Source: Streptomyces sp. NBC_00539
Lineage (GTDB): Bacteria; Actinomycetota; Actinomycetes; Streptomycetales; Streptomycetaceae
NCBI RefSeq assembly: GCF_036346105.1
Contig: NZ_CP107811.1
Span: 4,483,501-4,547,500 of the forward strand
Direction: 5' to 3'
Length of the DNA stretch: 64,000 bases
Position numbers and translations under genes: made by a program. Positions 25,762-33,906 of this stretch are shown here, one piece after another; within the stretch, counting starts at the first letter, position 1; each line of letters opens with the position of its first letter. The notes beneath the pieces were generated by a model. That model was not told the origin of the DNA and searched no databases. It worked only from the letters and a program-made list of their open reading frames with translations.

Positions 25762-27378
25762 TCACATACGGAAGATGCCGAAGCCGCGATCGCCCAGCGG
25801 AGCGTTCGCGCACGCGGTCAGGGCCAGCCCCAGCACCTGCCGGGTCTCCAGGGGGTCGATGACCCCGTCGTCCCACAGCCGGGCCGTGGCGTAGTAGGCG
25901 TTGCCCTGCTCCTCGTACTGCGCGCGGACCGGGGCCTTGAAGGCCTCCTCGTCCTCGGCCGGCCACTCCTGGCCCGCGCCCTCGATCTGGTCGCGCTTGA
26001 CGGTCGCGAGGACGGACGCGGCCTGTTCGCCGCCCATCACGGAGATCTTGGCGTTGGGCCACATCCACAGGAAGCGCGGCGAGTAGGCCCGGCCGCACAT
26101 CGAGTAGTTGCCGGCCCCGTACGAGCCGCCGACGACCACGGTCAGCTTCGGGACCCGGGTGCAGGCGACCGCCGTGACCATCTTCGCGCCGTGCTTGGCG
26201 ATGCCGCCGGCCTCGTAGTCGCGGCCGACCATGAAGCCCGAGATGTTCTGGAGGAACAGGAGCGGGATGCCGCGCTGGTCGCACAGCTCGATGAAGTGGG
26301 CGCCCTTCTGGGCGGATTCGGAGAAGAGGATGCCGTTGTTGGCGACGATCCCGACGGGGTGGCCGTGGATCCGGGCGAAGCCGGTGACCAGCGTCTGCCC
26401 GAACTCCGCCTTGAACTCCTGGAAGCGGGAGCCGTCCACGATCCGGGCGATGACCTCGCGGGCGTCGTAGGGGGTGCGGGAGTCGACGGGGACCGCGCCG
26501 TACAGCCCGTACGGGTCCACCTTCGGCTCTTCCGGCGCCTCGACGGACCAGGGCAGGGCTCCGCGCTCGGGGAGGGTCGCCACGATGTTGCGCACGATCC
26601 GCAGCGCGTGCGCGTCGTCCTCCGCGAGGTGGTCGGTGACGCCGGAGGTGCGGGAGTGCACCTCGCCGCCGCCGAGCTCCTCCGCCGTGACGACCTCGCC
26701 GGTGGCGGCCTTCACCAGCGGCGGCCCGCCCAGGAAGATCGTGCCCTGGCCGCGGACGATGACGGCCTCGTCGCTCATGGCCGGTACGTAGGCACCGCCC
26801 GCGGTGCAGGAACCGAGGACGGCGGCGATCTGCGGGATGCCGGCGCCGGACATGCGGGCCTGGTTGTAGAAGATGCGGCCGAAGTGGTCCCGGTCGGGGA
26901 AGACCTCGTCCTGCATGGGGAGGAAGGCGCCGCCCGAGTCGACCAGGTAGAGGCAGGGGAGACGGTTCTCCAGCGCCACCTCCTGGGCGCGCAGGTGCTT
27001 CTTGACGGTCATCGGGTAGTACGTGCCGCCCTTGACGGTGGCGTCGTTGGCCACGATGACGCACTCGCGGCCGCTGACCCGGCCGATGCCCGCGATGACC
27101 CCGGCGGCGGGGGCCGCACCCCCGTACATGCCCTCGGCGGCCAGCGGGGCCAGCTCCAGGAACGGGGACCCCGCATCGAGGAGGGTGTCCACGCGCTCGC
27201 GCGGGAGCAGCTTGCCCCGGGCGGTGTGGCGGGCGCGGGCCCTCTCCCCGCCGCCGAGGCGGGCCGCTTCCAGCCGGGCGCGCAGGCCCTCGGCGAGTTC
27301 GCGGTGGGCGGCCTCGTTGGTCCGCCAGGCCTCGGACGCCGGGTCCGCGGCGCTCGTCAGCACTGGTGCCTGCTGCAT
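25762..27378 (-). CDS. Acyl-CoA carboxylase beta subunit (carboxyltransferase), methylcrotonyl-CoA type
   Basis: Transfers CO2 from biotin to the acyl-CoA. 538 residues from ATG 27378 (GGGAG upstream), the usual size for MccB. The two crotonase-like halves are clear: [26 protein letters not shown] in the first and [26 protein letters not shown] with [20 protein letters not shown] in the second, the latter a hallmark of methylcrotonyl/glutaconyl-type rather than propionyl subunits. First gene of the operon, divergent from a TetR regulator, with two near-identical 16-base operators in the promoter region. Confidence 0.92.
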   Translation of the reverse strand: MQQAPVLTSAADPASEAWRTNEAAHRELAEGLRARLEAARLGGGERARARHTARGKLLPRERVDTLLDAGSPFLELAPLAAEGMYGGAAPAAGVIAGIGRVSGRECVIVANDATVKGGTYYPMTVKKHLRAQEVALENRLPCLYLVDSGGAFLPMQDEVFPDRDHFGRIFYNQARMSGAGIPQIAAVLGSCTAGGAYVPAMSDEAVIVRGQGTIFLGGPPLVKAATGEVVTAEELGGGEVHSRTSGVTDHLAEDDAHALRIVRNIVATLPERGALPWSVEAPEEPKVDPYGLYGAVPVDSRTPYDAREVIARIVDGSRFQEFKAEFGQTLVTGFARIHGHPVGIVANNGILFSESAQKGAHFIELCDQRGIPLLFLQNISGFMVGRDYEAGGIAKHGAKMVTAVACTRVPKLTVVVGGSYGAGNYSMCGRAYSPRFLWMWPNAKISVMGGEQAASVLATVKRDQIEGAGQEWPAEDEEAFKAPVRAQYEEQGNAYYATARLWDDGVIDPLETRQVLGLALTACANAPLGDRGFGIFRM

Positions 27379-27420
27379 CGGTCGAGCTCCCTTGCTCGGT
27401 CCATGGAAACCGGTCACGCT

Positions 27421-27467
27421 GTTAATGAGCGTTAACGCCTGTGGGGCCTAGGTTAACGAGCGCTAAC
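27421..27467. promoter_or_regulatory. Pair of TetR-type operators between mccB and tetR
   Basis: Two imperfect palindromes, GTTAATGAGCGTTAAC (27421-27436) and GTTAACGAGCGCTAAC (27452-27467), differ at two bases and start 31 bases apart, three helical turns. Consensus GTTAAYGAGCGYTAAC. They fill the 112-base gap between the divergent carboxylase operon and the TetR gene, so the TetR protein probably represses both. Confidence 0.75.
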
Positions 27468-27490
27468 GGCCCTGTCTAGAATGGATTCCC

Positions 27491-28069
27491 ATGAGCACCA
27501 GAGCGGCCGCCCCCACCCGTCGCGAGCAGATCCTCAGTGAGGCCGCCCGCCTTTTCGCCGAGCGCGGTTTCCACGGCGTCGGCGTGGACGAGATAGGGGC
27601 CGCGGTGGGCATCAGCGGACCCGGCCTGTACCGCCATTTCGCGGGCAAGGACGCCATGCTCGCCGAGCTGCTCGTCGGGATCAGTGAACGCCTCCTGACC
27701 GGCGGCCGGCGCCGGGTGGAGGAGGCGGCCGGGGACCCGGAGGCGGTGCTGGCCTCCCTCGTGGAGGGCCACATCGACTTCGCGCTGGACGACCGCGCGC
27801 TGATCACCCTCCACGACCGCGAGCTGGACCGGCTGCGCGACGCCGACCGCAAGCTCGTGCGCCAGCTCCAGCGGCAGTACGTCGAGCTGTGGGTGGAGGT
27901 CGTCCGCCGGCTCCACCCGGAGGTGGGCGAGTCGGAGGTACGCGTCTCCGTGCACGCGGTGTTCGGCCTGCTGAACTCCACCCCGCACCTGGCGGCCCTG
28001 GGCCGGGAGGCGACCGAGTCACTGCTGCGGCGGCTGGCCAACGGGGCGTTCGGGGCGCTGTCGGGGTGA
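27491..28069 (+). CDS. TetR-family repressor of the acyl-CoA carboxylase operon
   Basis: 192-residue TetR regulator. The DNA-binding domain covers residues 10-56 (RREQILSEAARLFAERGFHGVGVDEIGAAVGISGPGLYRHFAGKDAML); the rest is a helical sensor domain with a TetR_C-type HDRELDRLRDADRKLVRQLQRQYVELW stretch that is common in fatty-acid/acyl-CoA-responsive members. It is divergent from the leucine-catabolism operon, and the shared gap contains two matching operators, so local repression relieved by an acyl-CoA is the natural reading. Ligand is inferred, not visible. Confidence 0.88.
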   Translation: MSTRAAAPTRREQILSEAARLFAERGFHGVGVDEIGAAVGISGPGLYRHFAGKDAMLAELLVGISERLLTGGRRRVEEAAGDPEAVLASLVEGHIDFALDDRALITLHDRELDRLRDADRKLVRQLQRQYVELWVEVVRRLHPEVGESEVRVSVHAVFGLLNSTPHLAALGREATESLLRRLANGAFGALSG

Positions 28070-28125
28070 CACCCCGTGTCCGCTGGTCGGAATGGAACAG
28101 ACGGCTCCGGCGGGGCGGCGGCACA

Positions 28126-28947
28126 ATGAACCGTATGCCGAAGCCGATAGAGACGCCCGCCCAGCCCGTGGGAACACCGAACCGTACCGAACTCATCGAC
28201 CACCTGGTCCGTACGCGGATCGCGGGCGAGGTGGCGACGGCGCGCGAGAACAACCTCTCCCACTACCGCAAGCTCGCCAACGGCGACCGGCACTACTGGC
28301 TCGGACTGGAACTCGGCGACCGCTGGACGGACGAACAGGACGTCCTGGCCGTCATGGCCGAGCGGTGCGGGGTCGTGGACGACGCGGAGCACCGGTACGG
28401 GCAGGACACCATCGACCCGGAACTGACCGTCGCCGCCCTGGACCGGATGGCGGCGCGGCTGCGCAAGGCGGCGCTGGACCGCCAGCGGGTCCTGCTGGCC
28501 ACCGGGCACCCGGGCGGCCTCCTGGACGTCCACCGCGCGACGGCGGCCGCCCTGCGCGACGCGGGCTGCGAGATCGTGGTGGTCCCGCCGGGGCTGACGG
28601 CCGACGAGGGCTCGGTGTGGCAGTTCGCCGACGTGGCCGTACTGGAGCGCGGGGCCACGCTGTGGCACACCCACTCCCCGGCCCCGATGGCGGCGATCCT
28701 GGACGGCCTGGACGCCGCGGGGCGCCCCCTGCCGGACCTGGTCGTGGCCGACCACGGCTGGGCGGGCTGCGCGGCGCAGCGGGGGCTGGACGCGGTGGGC
28801 TACGCGGACTGCAACGACCCCGCGCTGTTCCTCGGCGAGGCGGAGGGCACCCTCCAGGTGGCGGTACCGCTGGACGACCACGTCCGCGACCCGCGCTACT
28901 ACGACCCGATGGTGGCGTACCTGCTGGCGGCGGCGGGCCTGCGCTGA
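28126..28947 (+). CDS. Conserved actinobacterial protein, often annotated as a phosphatase; function uncertain
   Basis: 273 residues, soluble. An N-terminal helical part (HLVRTRIAGEVATARENNLSHYRKLANGDRHYWLGLELG) precedes an alpha/beta domain with VLLATGHPGGLLDVHRATAAALRDAGCEIVVVP, LPDLVVADHGWAGCAAQRGLDAVGYADCNDPALFLGEAEGTLQVAVPLDDHV. The repeated pattern of strand, short loop with His/Asp/Cys, then helix suggests a Rossmann-like enzyme, but I cannot identify catalytic residues with confidence. I believe streptomycete relatives are labelled phosphatase; treat that as a label. Start ATG 28126, with another Met at 28135 equally possible. It lies 56 bases after the TetR gene. Confidence 0.7.
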   Translation: MNRMPKPIETPAQPVGTPNRTELIDHLVRTRIAGEVATARENNLSHYRKLANGDRHYWLGLELGDRWTDEQDVLAVMAERCGVVDDAEHRYGQDTIDPELTVAALDRMAARLRKAALDRQRVLLATGHPGGLLDVHRATAAALRDAGCEIVVVPPGLTADEGSVWQFADVAVLERGATLWHTHSPAPMAAILDGLDAAGRPLPDLVVADHGWAGCAAQRGLDAVGYADCNDPALFLGEAEGTLQVAVPLDDHVRDPRYYDPMVAYLLAAAGLR

Positions 28948-28956
28948 CGGGACGCG

Positions 28957-28981
28957 GGCCCCGGCCCCAGGGCCGGGGGCC
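28957..28981. terminator. Convergent hairpin before the SDR gene
   Basis: CCCCGGCC (28959-28966) pairs with GGCCGGGG (28971-28978), extended outward past a bulged G, with a 4-base loop. It fits between two convergent genes and touches the SDR stop codon. Confidence 0.6.
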
Positions 28982-29826
28982 TAGCCCAGCCAGCCCTTCA
29001 CCTCCGTCTGGACGGCCGAGCCGTCGAGGTCCGCGAGCTTGGCGGCGACGAAGTCGCGGGCCCAGTCCGAGGTCTGGATCCGGAACGGCATCTTCTCGAC
29101 GGTCAGGGCGGCGACGACCGGCGCCGCAGCCTGCTCCGGGGTCTGGGCGGTGTCGCTGCCGAAGGTCTTGAGGGCGTGGTCGACGTAACCCTGGAGCGCC
29201 GGGGCGTACGGCCCCGCCTGCGCGAGCATGGCCGGTACGTCGAGCCGTACGTTGTTCACGAACTCGCTCGCGACGGCGCCCGGTTCGACGACGGCCACCT
29301 GGACCCCCGTGCTCGCGGCGACCGGGGCGAGCGACTCCATGAAACCCTCGACGGCGAACTTGGCCGCGCAGTAGGACTCGTTGAAGGGCTGGCCGACCAC
29401 CCCGCCCACGCTCGTCACCGTGATGACCCGGCCGCCCGACGCGCGCAGGTGGGGCAGCGCGATGCGGGTGAGCTCGACCACCCCGAAGAAGTTGACCTCC
29501 ATCACCGACCGGACCTGCTCCATGTCGTGCTGCTCGATGGTGCCGACGAAGCCGGCGCCCGCGTTGTTCACGACCGCGTCGAGGCGCCCGTGTTCGGCGA
29601 CGACCTCCGCCACGCAGGCGGCCGCCGAATCGGCGTCGGTCACGTCCAGCCGCTTGACCTGGACCCGGTCGGCGACACCGGCCGCGCGGGCGGCCGCCAG
29701 CAGCGCGTCCGCCCGGCCCGTGTCGCGCATCGTCGCCACGGCGTGCCAGCCGGCCCGGGCGGCGCCGACGGCGGCGGCCAGGCCGATGCCGGAGGAGGTG
29801 CCGGTGATGAGAACGGTCTTGGTCAT
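28981..29826 (-). CDS. Short-chain dehydrogenase/reductase (classical SDR)
   Basis: NAD(P)-dependent oxidoreductase of 281 residues. Cofactor motif TGTSSGIG (residues 8-15), then NNAGAGF, catalytic Ser in VTSVGGV and YCAAK as the Tyr-Lys pair. Substrate unknown; the C-terminal third resembles SDRs acting on ketones or quinones rather than fatty-acyl-ACP reductases. Start ATG 29826 behind GAGGAGC. It is divergent from a MarR regulator and the gap holds two copies of a 14-base inverted repeat, so it is probably an inducible detoxification gene. Confidence 0.88.
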   Translation of the reverse strand: MTKTVLITGTSSGIGLAAAVGAARAGWHAVATMRDTGRADALLAAARAAGVADRVQVKRLDVTDADSAAACVAEVVAEHGRLDAVVNNAGAGFVGTIEQHDMEQVRSVMEVNFFGVVELTRIALPHLRASGGRVITVTSVGGVVGQPFNESYCAAKFAVEGFMESLAPVAASTGVQVAVVEPGAVASEFVNNVRLDVPAMLAQAGPYAPALQGYVDHALKTFGSDTAQTPEQAAAPVVAALTVEKMPFRIQTSDWARDFVAAKLADLDGSAVQTEVKGWLG

Positions 29827-29851
29827 GGGGAGCTCCTCGTAGAACCGTAAG

Positions 29852-29892
29852 TGCGTGTGCACACACATTATCGTTGTGTGCGTGTGCACGCA
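29852..29892. promoter_or_regulatory. Two MarR-type operators between SDR and marR genes
   Basis: TGCGTGTGCACACA (29852-29865) and TGCGTGTGCACGCA (29879-29892) are near-identical inverted repeats (half-sites TGCGTG/CAYRCA around TG) starting 27 bases apart. They flank the A+T-rich stretch ACATTATCGTTG where the promoters probably lie, in the 92-base gap between the divergent genes. Confidence 0.7.
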
Positions 29893-29918
29893 ACCTCTCT
29901 CCCGGTAGGCTTGTCCCC

Positions 29919-30398
29919 ATGGCGCAGAACAACCTCACCCCGGGCGAATTCACCCCCCGCGACCACGCTTTCTACGGCCTCGTCTGGGCGGGCTCCACGC
30001 TCAGTGCCCGGGTGGACCAGGCGCTCGCGCGCCGCCACGACCTGCCGCTGTCGTGGTTCGAGGTGATGCTGTGGCTGCGCGCGCAGAAGGAACCGGTCGC
30101 CGCCTCCGAGCTGGGCGCCGTGACCCTGCTCAGCCGCAGCCAGGTGTCCCGGGTCGCGGACTCCCTCCAGGCCCGCGGCCTGATCGAGCGGATACCGTCC
30201 CCGACCGACGCCCGCTCGGTCCGGATCGCCCTCACCCCGGCGGGCCACCGCGCCTTCGAGGAGGCGGACGCCACCCGTCGCGAGGTCCTCGCCGAGGTCT
30301 TCGACGACCTCCTGGACGACGCCGACATCTCCGCGCTGACCGGCATCTGGGCCAAGCTCAAGGCCCGGCCGGCCGCCCGCGGGCCGCTCAAGGGCTGA
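29919..30398 (+). CDS. MarR-family transcription regulator
   Basis: 159-residue winged-helix dimer. The recognition helix region reads LSRSQVSRVADSLQARGLIER (about residues 70-90), followed by the wing with SPTDARSVRIALTPAG, and the dimer helices lie at both ends. MarR proteins usually repress a divergent gene and release it on binding a phenolic or oxidant. Here the divergent SDR and the paired operators fit that plan. Its 3' end overlaps the convergent VOC gene by 11 bases. Start ATG 29919. Confidence 0.9.
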   Translation: MAQNNLTPGEFTPRDHAFYGLVWAGSTLSARVDQALARRHDLPLSWFEVMLWLRAQKEPVAASELGAVTLLSRSQVSRVADSLQARGLIERIPSPTDARSVRIALTPAGHRAFEEADATRREVLAEVFDDLLDDADISALTGIWAKLKARPAARGPLKG

Positions 30399-30732
30399 CG
30401 AAGCAGAACTCGTTGCCCTCCGGGTCGAGCATCGCCTGGAAACGACCCTGGTCGTCGGTCACCGCTGCGCCCAGGCGGCGTGCGCCCAGCCCCACCGCCT
30501 CGCGGGCGGCGGCCTCGACGTCCTCGACCGCTATGTCGAGGTGCAGGCGGTTCTTCACGGCCTTGGTCTCGGGGACCGGCTGGAAGGCGAGCCGCGTGGA
30601 GCCGGACAGCTCGACGTGCGACCAGCCGCGCCCGCGGTCGACCGGTTCCCCGCCGAGGAGCCGGGCCCAGAAGCGGACCAGCTCCTTCGGCTCGTGACAG
30701 TCCACGACGATCTGCTGCACGTGTCCACGCAT
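30388..30732 (-). CDS. VOC/glyoxalase-like protein
   Basis: 114 residues forming one vicinal-oxygen-chelate domain: VQQIVVDCHEPKELVRFWARLLGGEP, then NRLHLDIAVEDVEAA with the His that could bind metal, then LDPEGNEFCFV with the closing Glu. Relatives include glyoxalases, dioxygenases and bleomycin-type resistance proteins; the substrate cannot be told. I use ATG 30732, since the longer reading adds an Arg/Ala-rich stretch. The gene ends inside the marR 3' end (11-base convergent overlap) and begins 11 bases after the CDF transporter, so it may be the last gene of the acdH2-tesB-CDF unit. Confidence 0.85.
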   Translation of the reverse strand: MRGHVQQIVVDCHEPKELVRFWARLLGGEPVDRGRGWSHVELSGSTRLAFQPVPETKAVKNRLHLDIAVEDVEAAAREAVGLGARRLGAAVTDDQGRFQAMLDPEGNEFCFVSP

Positions 30733-30743
30733 GGTGCCCCAGC

Positions 30744-31709
30744 CTACGGACCGCCTCCGGATGTCGGCGTCGGGTCCAGGTACACGCGGCGGATCGACGG
30801 CCAGCGCTCGCGCAGCTGCGACTCCGCGTCCTCGCACGCCGCCTCCACCTGCCGGGCCGACGCCAGGTCATGGAAGTCGATCTTCGCCGCGATCAGCACC
30901 TCGTCCGGCCCCTGCACCAGCGTGGTCAGCTCCAGCACCCCCTCGATGTGCGGCACCGAGAGCAGTTCCTCCCGTACCTCCGCGCGGGTCGCCGCCGGCA
31001 GGCTCCGCCCGATCAGGTACTGCGCGTTCGAGCGGCCGAGCTCCCACGCCACCCACACCAGCAGCAGCCCGATCAGCAGCGATGCGACGCCGTCGTACGC
31101 CCCCGAACCCGTCAGCTGCGCCCCCAGCAGCCCGCCGGCCGCCAGGACCAGGCCGATCAGCGCGGCCACGTTCTCCAGCAGGACGGCCTTCACCGCCGTG
31201 TCCGGGGTGTGCTTCACGTACCGCACCAGCGGGGCGCGCAGCCGCGCCGCCTCGCCGCGCACCTGCCGCCAGGCCACGAGCAGCGAGTAGCCCTCCAGCA
31301 GGAAGGCGACCGCGAGGATGACGTACGACACCGTCGGGTCGCCCGGATCCTCGCCGTGCAGCAGCGTGTGGATGCCGTCGTACACCGCGAAGACCGCGCC
31401 GCCGACGAAGGTCGCGATCGAGGCGAGCAGCGCCCAGATGTAGCGCTCCGGCCCGTAGCCCAGCGGGTGCGCCTCGTCGGCCGGCCGTGCGCTGCGTTTG
31501 AGCGCCGCCAGCAGCATGACCTCGGTGACGGTGTCGGCCACCGAGTGCGCGGCCTCCGACAGCATCGCGCTCGACCCGCTGATGATCCCGCCGACCGCCT
31601 TGGCGGCGGCGATGCCGAGGTTGGTGACGACCGCGACGACGACCGTCCCGACGCTCTCGGACTCCGCCGCTCCGGTCGCTTCCGGTGGTCCCGGTGGTTG
31701 TGAGGCCAT
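30744..31709 (-). CDS. Cation diffusion facilitator (metal efflux)
   Basis: 321 residues, six membrane helices and a cytosolic C-terminal domain. Signatures: NLGIAAAKAVGGIISGSSAMLSEAAHSVADTVTEV (HxxxD metal site in the second helix), HPLGYGPERYIWALLASI at the third helix and HTPDTAVKAVLLENVAALIGLVL with the second metal pair (ENVA). The first site is SEAAHSVADT rather than the DAxHMLxD of zinc-type members, so Fe, Mn or Zn are all possible. Start ATG 31709. It lies 19 bases after the thioesterase gene on the same strand. Confidence 0.87.
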   Translation of the reverse strand: MASQPPGPPEATGAAESESVGTVVVAVVTNLGIAAAKAVGGIISGSSAMLSEAAHSVADTVTEVMLLAALKRSARPADEAHPLGYGPERYIWALLASIATFVGGAVFAVYDGIHTLLHGEDPGDPTVSYVILAVAFLLEGYSLLVAWRQVRGEAARLRAPLVRYVKHTPDTAVKAVLLENVAALIGLVLAAGGLLGAQLTGSGAYDGVASLLIGLLLVWVAWELGRSNAQYLIGRSLPAATRAEVREELLSVPHIEGVLELTTLVQGPDEVLIAAKIDFHDLASARQVEAACEDAESQLRERWPSIRRVYLDPTPTSGGGP

Positions 31710-31728
31710 GCAGCGACGGTAGGCGCGA

Positions 31729-32607
31729 CTATCCGCGCGGGACGCGTACGACACCCTCCTGGATGACCGTCACGGCCAGCCGGCCGTCCTGCGTCCAGAT
31801 GCGGGCCTGGCCCAGGCCCCGCCCGGCCGCCGCCGAGGGCGACTCCTGGTCGTACAGCAGCCACTCGTCGGCGCGGAAGGGCCGGTGGAACCACATCGCG
31901 TGGTCCAGGGAGGCGCCGACCACGTCACCGACGGCCCAGCCGCCCCGGCCGTGCGCGAGCAGCACCGAGTCCAGGAGCGTCATGTCGGACACGTACGTGG
32001 CCAGGCAGGTGTGCAGCAGCGGGTCGTCGGAGTCGAGCTTGCCGGCCGTACGGAACCACACCTGCGAGTGCGGCTCCCGCGGCTGCCCGACCGAGCCCCA
32101 CGGGGGAGTCGTCGCGTACCGCAGGTCCACCGCGCCACGGGCCTCCATCAGCCGCTCCACCGTGCCCGGGTCGCGGAAGACCTCCCGGTAGAGCGGGAGC
32201 GACTCGGCGGCCGTCGGCAGGGTCTCCGGGTCGGGCGCGTGAGGCATCACGGCCTGGTGGTCGAGCCCCTCCTCGTACGTCTGGAAGGACGCGGAGAGGT
32301 GGAAGATCGGCTGCCCGTGCTGGACGGCGACGACCCGGCGCGTGGTGAAGGAGCGCCCGTCGCGGATCCGGTCGACGGAGTACACGATGGGCGCGCCGGG
32401 ATCACCGGCGCGCAGGAAGTAGGAGTGCAGCGAGTGCGCGGTGCGGTCCGCGGGCACGGTCCGGCCGGCCGCCACCAGTGCCTGGGCCGCGACCTGCCCG
32501 CCGAAGACCCGCGGTACCAGCGACGTACGGCTGGTACCGCGGAAGATGTTCTCCTCGATCTGCTCCAGGTCGAGCAGGTCGAGGAGCGTCGTCAGTGCCT
32601 CGTTCAT
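31729..32607 (-). CDS. Acyl-CoA thioesterase II (TesB family)
   Basis: Double hot-dog thioesterase, 292 residues, hydrolysing medium to long acyl-CoA to free acid and CoA. Features: VFGGQVAAQALVAAGRTV, HSLHSYFLRAGDP, DRIRDGRSFTTRRVVAVQHG (first hot-dog, conserved in TesB), and SVLLAHGRGGWAVGDVVGASLDHAMWFHRPFRADEWLLYDQES with the active-site Asp in SLDHA. It lies 39 bases after a long-chain-type acyl-CoA dehydrogenase on the same strand, consistent with a fatty-acid degradation pair. Confidence 0.9.
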   Translation of the reverse strand: MNEALTTLLDLLDLEQIEENIFRGTSRTSLVPRVFGGQVAAQALVAAGRTVPADRTAHSLHSYFLRAGDPGAPIVYSVDRIRDGRSFTTRRVVAVQHGQPIFHLSASFQTYEEGLDHQAVMPHAPDPETLPTAAESLPLYREVFRDPGTVERLMEARGAVDLRYATTPPWGSVGQPREPHSQVWFRTAGKLDSDDPLLHTCLATYVSDMTLLDSVLLAHGRGGWAVGDVVGASLDHAMWFHRPFRADEWLLYDQESPSAAAGRGLGQARIWTQDGRLAVTVIQEGVVRVPRG

Positions 32608-32646
32608 GGGGCTGGGACTGGGGTTCCCCCGGTCCTCAACTGTTCC

Positions 32647-33804
32647 TCAGAGGCCCATCGACTTCGCGATGATGGACTTCATGACCTCGCTGGTGCCGCC
32701 GTAGATGCGGTTCACGCGGTTGTCGGCGTACAGACGGGCGATCGGGTACTCGTTCATGTAGCCGTACCCGCCGTGCAGCTGGAGGCACTTGTCGATGACG
32801 CGGTGCGCGACCTCGGTGCAGAACAGCTTCGCGGAGGCGGCCTCGGCGGCCGTCAGCTCGCCGGCGTCCAGGGCCTCCAGCGCGCGGTCGGCGACGGCCT
32901 CGGCCGCGTCGACCTCGGCCTGGCAGGCGGCCAGCTCGAACTTGGTGTTCTGGAAGTGCGCGACCGGCTTGCCGAAGACGGTGCGCTCGCTCACGTACTG
33001 CTGGGCGAAGCGTATGGCGGCCTTGGCCTGCGCGTAGGCGCCGAAGGCGATGCCCCAACGCTCGGAGGGCAGGTTCGCACCGAGGTAGTAGAAGCCCTTG
33101 TTCTCCTCGCCGAGCAGGTCCTCGACGGGCACCTTGACGTCGACGAACGCGAGCTCGGCGGTGTCGGAGGTGCGCAGGCCCAGCTTGTCCAGCTTGCGGC
33201 CGACGGAGTAGCCCTCGGACCTGGTGTCCACGGCGAAGAGGGAGATGCCGAAGCGGCGGTCGTCTTCGCGCGGGGCGGAGGTGCGGGCGCAGACGATCAC
33301 GCGGTCGGCGTGGACGCCACCGGTGATGAAGGTCTTGGCGCCGTTGAGGACGTAGTGGGTGCCGTCCTCGGAGAGCTTCGCGGTGGTCTTCATGCCCGCG
33401 ACGTCGGAGCCGGTGCCCGGCTCGGTCATCGCGAGGGCCCACATCTCCTCGCCGGTGACGAACTTCGGCAGGAAGCGCTTCTTCTGCTCGTCGCCGGCCA
33501 GCATCTTGAGGTAGGGGAGGGCGAGCAGCACGTGCACGCCGGAGCCGCCGAAGTTGACGCCCGCGCGCGAGGTCTCCTCGTAGAGGACGGCCTCGAACTT
33601 GTGGGTGTCCAGGCCCGCGCCGCCGAACTCCTCGGGGACGTTGATGCCGAAGAGGCCCAGCTCACCGAGCTTGTAGTAGAACTCGCGGGGGGCCTGGCCG
33701 GCGGCGAACCACTCGTCGTAGACGGGGACGACCTCGGCCTCGATGAAGGCGCGGATGGTCTCGCGGAACGCTTCGTGGTCCTCGTTGAAAACGGTGCGGC
33801 GCAC
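32647..33804 (-). CDS. Acyl-CoA dehydrogenase, long-chain type
   Basis: 385-residue FAD enzyme starting beta-oxidation of longer acyl-CoA. Motifs: ALAMTEPGTGSDVAGMKTTA, TFITGGVHADRV, ERTVFGKPVAHFQNTKFELA and LQLHGGYGYMNEYPIARLYAD. The C-terminal site reads IYGGTSEVMKSI, so the MCAD-type catalytic Glu is Gly; instead a Glu stands in LPSERWGIA, the position of the base in mammalian long-chain enzymes. It therefore differs from the first acyl-CoA dehydrogenase in this window. In S. coelicolor this locus is called acdH2 as I recall it. A palindrome of the TetR type lies 86-101 bases upstream. Confidence 0.92.
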   Translation of the reverse strand: MRRTVFNEDHEAFRETIRAFIEAEVVPVYDEWFAAGQAPREFYYKLGELGLFGINVPEEFGGAGLDTHKFEAVLYEETSRAGVNFGGSGVHVLLALPYLKMLAGDEQKKRFLPKFVTGEEMWALAMTEPGTGSDVAGMKTTAKLSEDGTHYVLNGAKTFITGGVHADRVIVCARTSAPREDDRRFGISLFAVDTRSEGYSVGRKLDKLGLRTSDTAELAFVDVKVPVEDLLGEENKGFYYLGANLPSERWGIAFGAYAQAKAAIRFAQQYVSERTVFGKPVAHFQNTKFELAACQAEVDAAEAVADRALEALDAGELTAAEAASAKLFCTEVAHRVIDKCLQLHGGYGYMNEYPIARLYADNRVNRIYGGTSEVMKSIIAKSMGL

Positions 33805-33889
33805 GGCCGGCCTCCCTCTGCGGCTACCCGCCGCCGCTGTCGCGGAGGTGGTCGCGCGCCGTCGTGGTTGCTCGATTGATGGCTTACGT

Positions 33890-33905
33890 CTAAGCGCTTG
33901 CTCAG
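33890..33905. promoter_or_regulatory. Putative operator upstream of the long-chain acyl-CoA dehydrogenase
   Basis: CTAAGCGCTTGCTCAG is an imperfect palindrome (CTAAGC/GCTCAG with a 4-base spacer) with inner AAGCGCTT. Such CTAAGCGCTTGCTTAG-like sites are typical of TetR regulators of lipid metabolism in actinomycetes. It differs from the operator of the local TetR protein, so a regulator encoded elsewhere is likely. Confidence 0.5.
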
Positions 33906-33906
33906 A

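Noticed and set aside
28126-28947. Firm assignment of a phosphatase
   Set aside because: No known phosphatase motif can be read; the label is kept only as a possible annotation.
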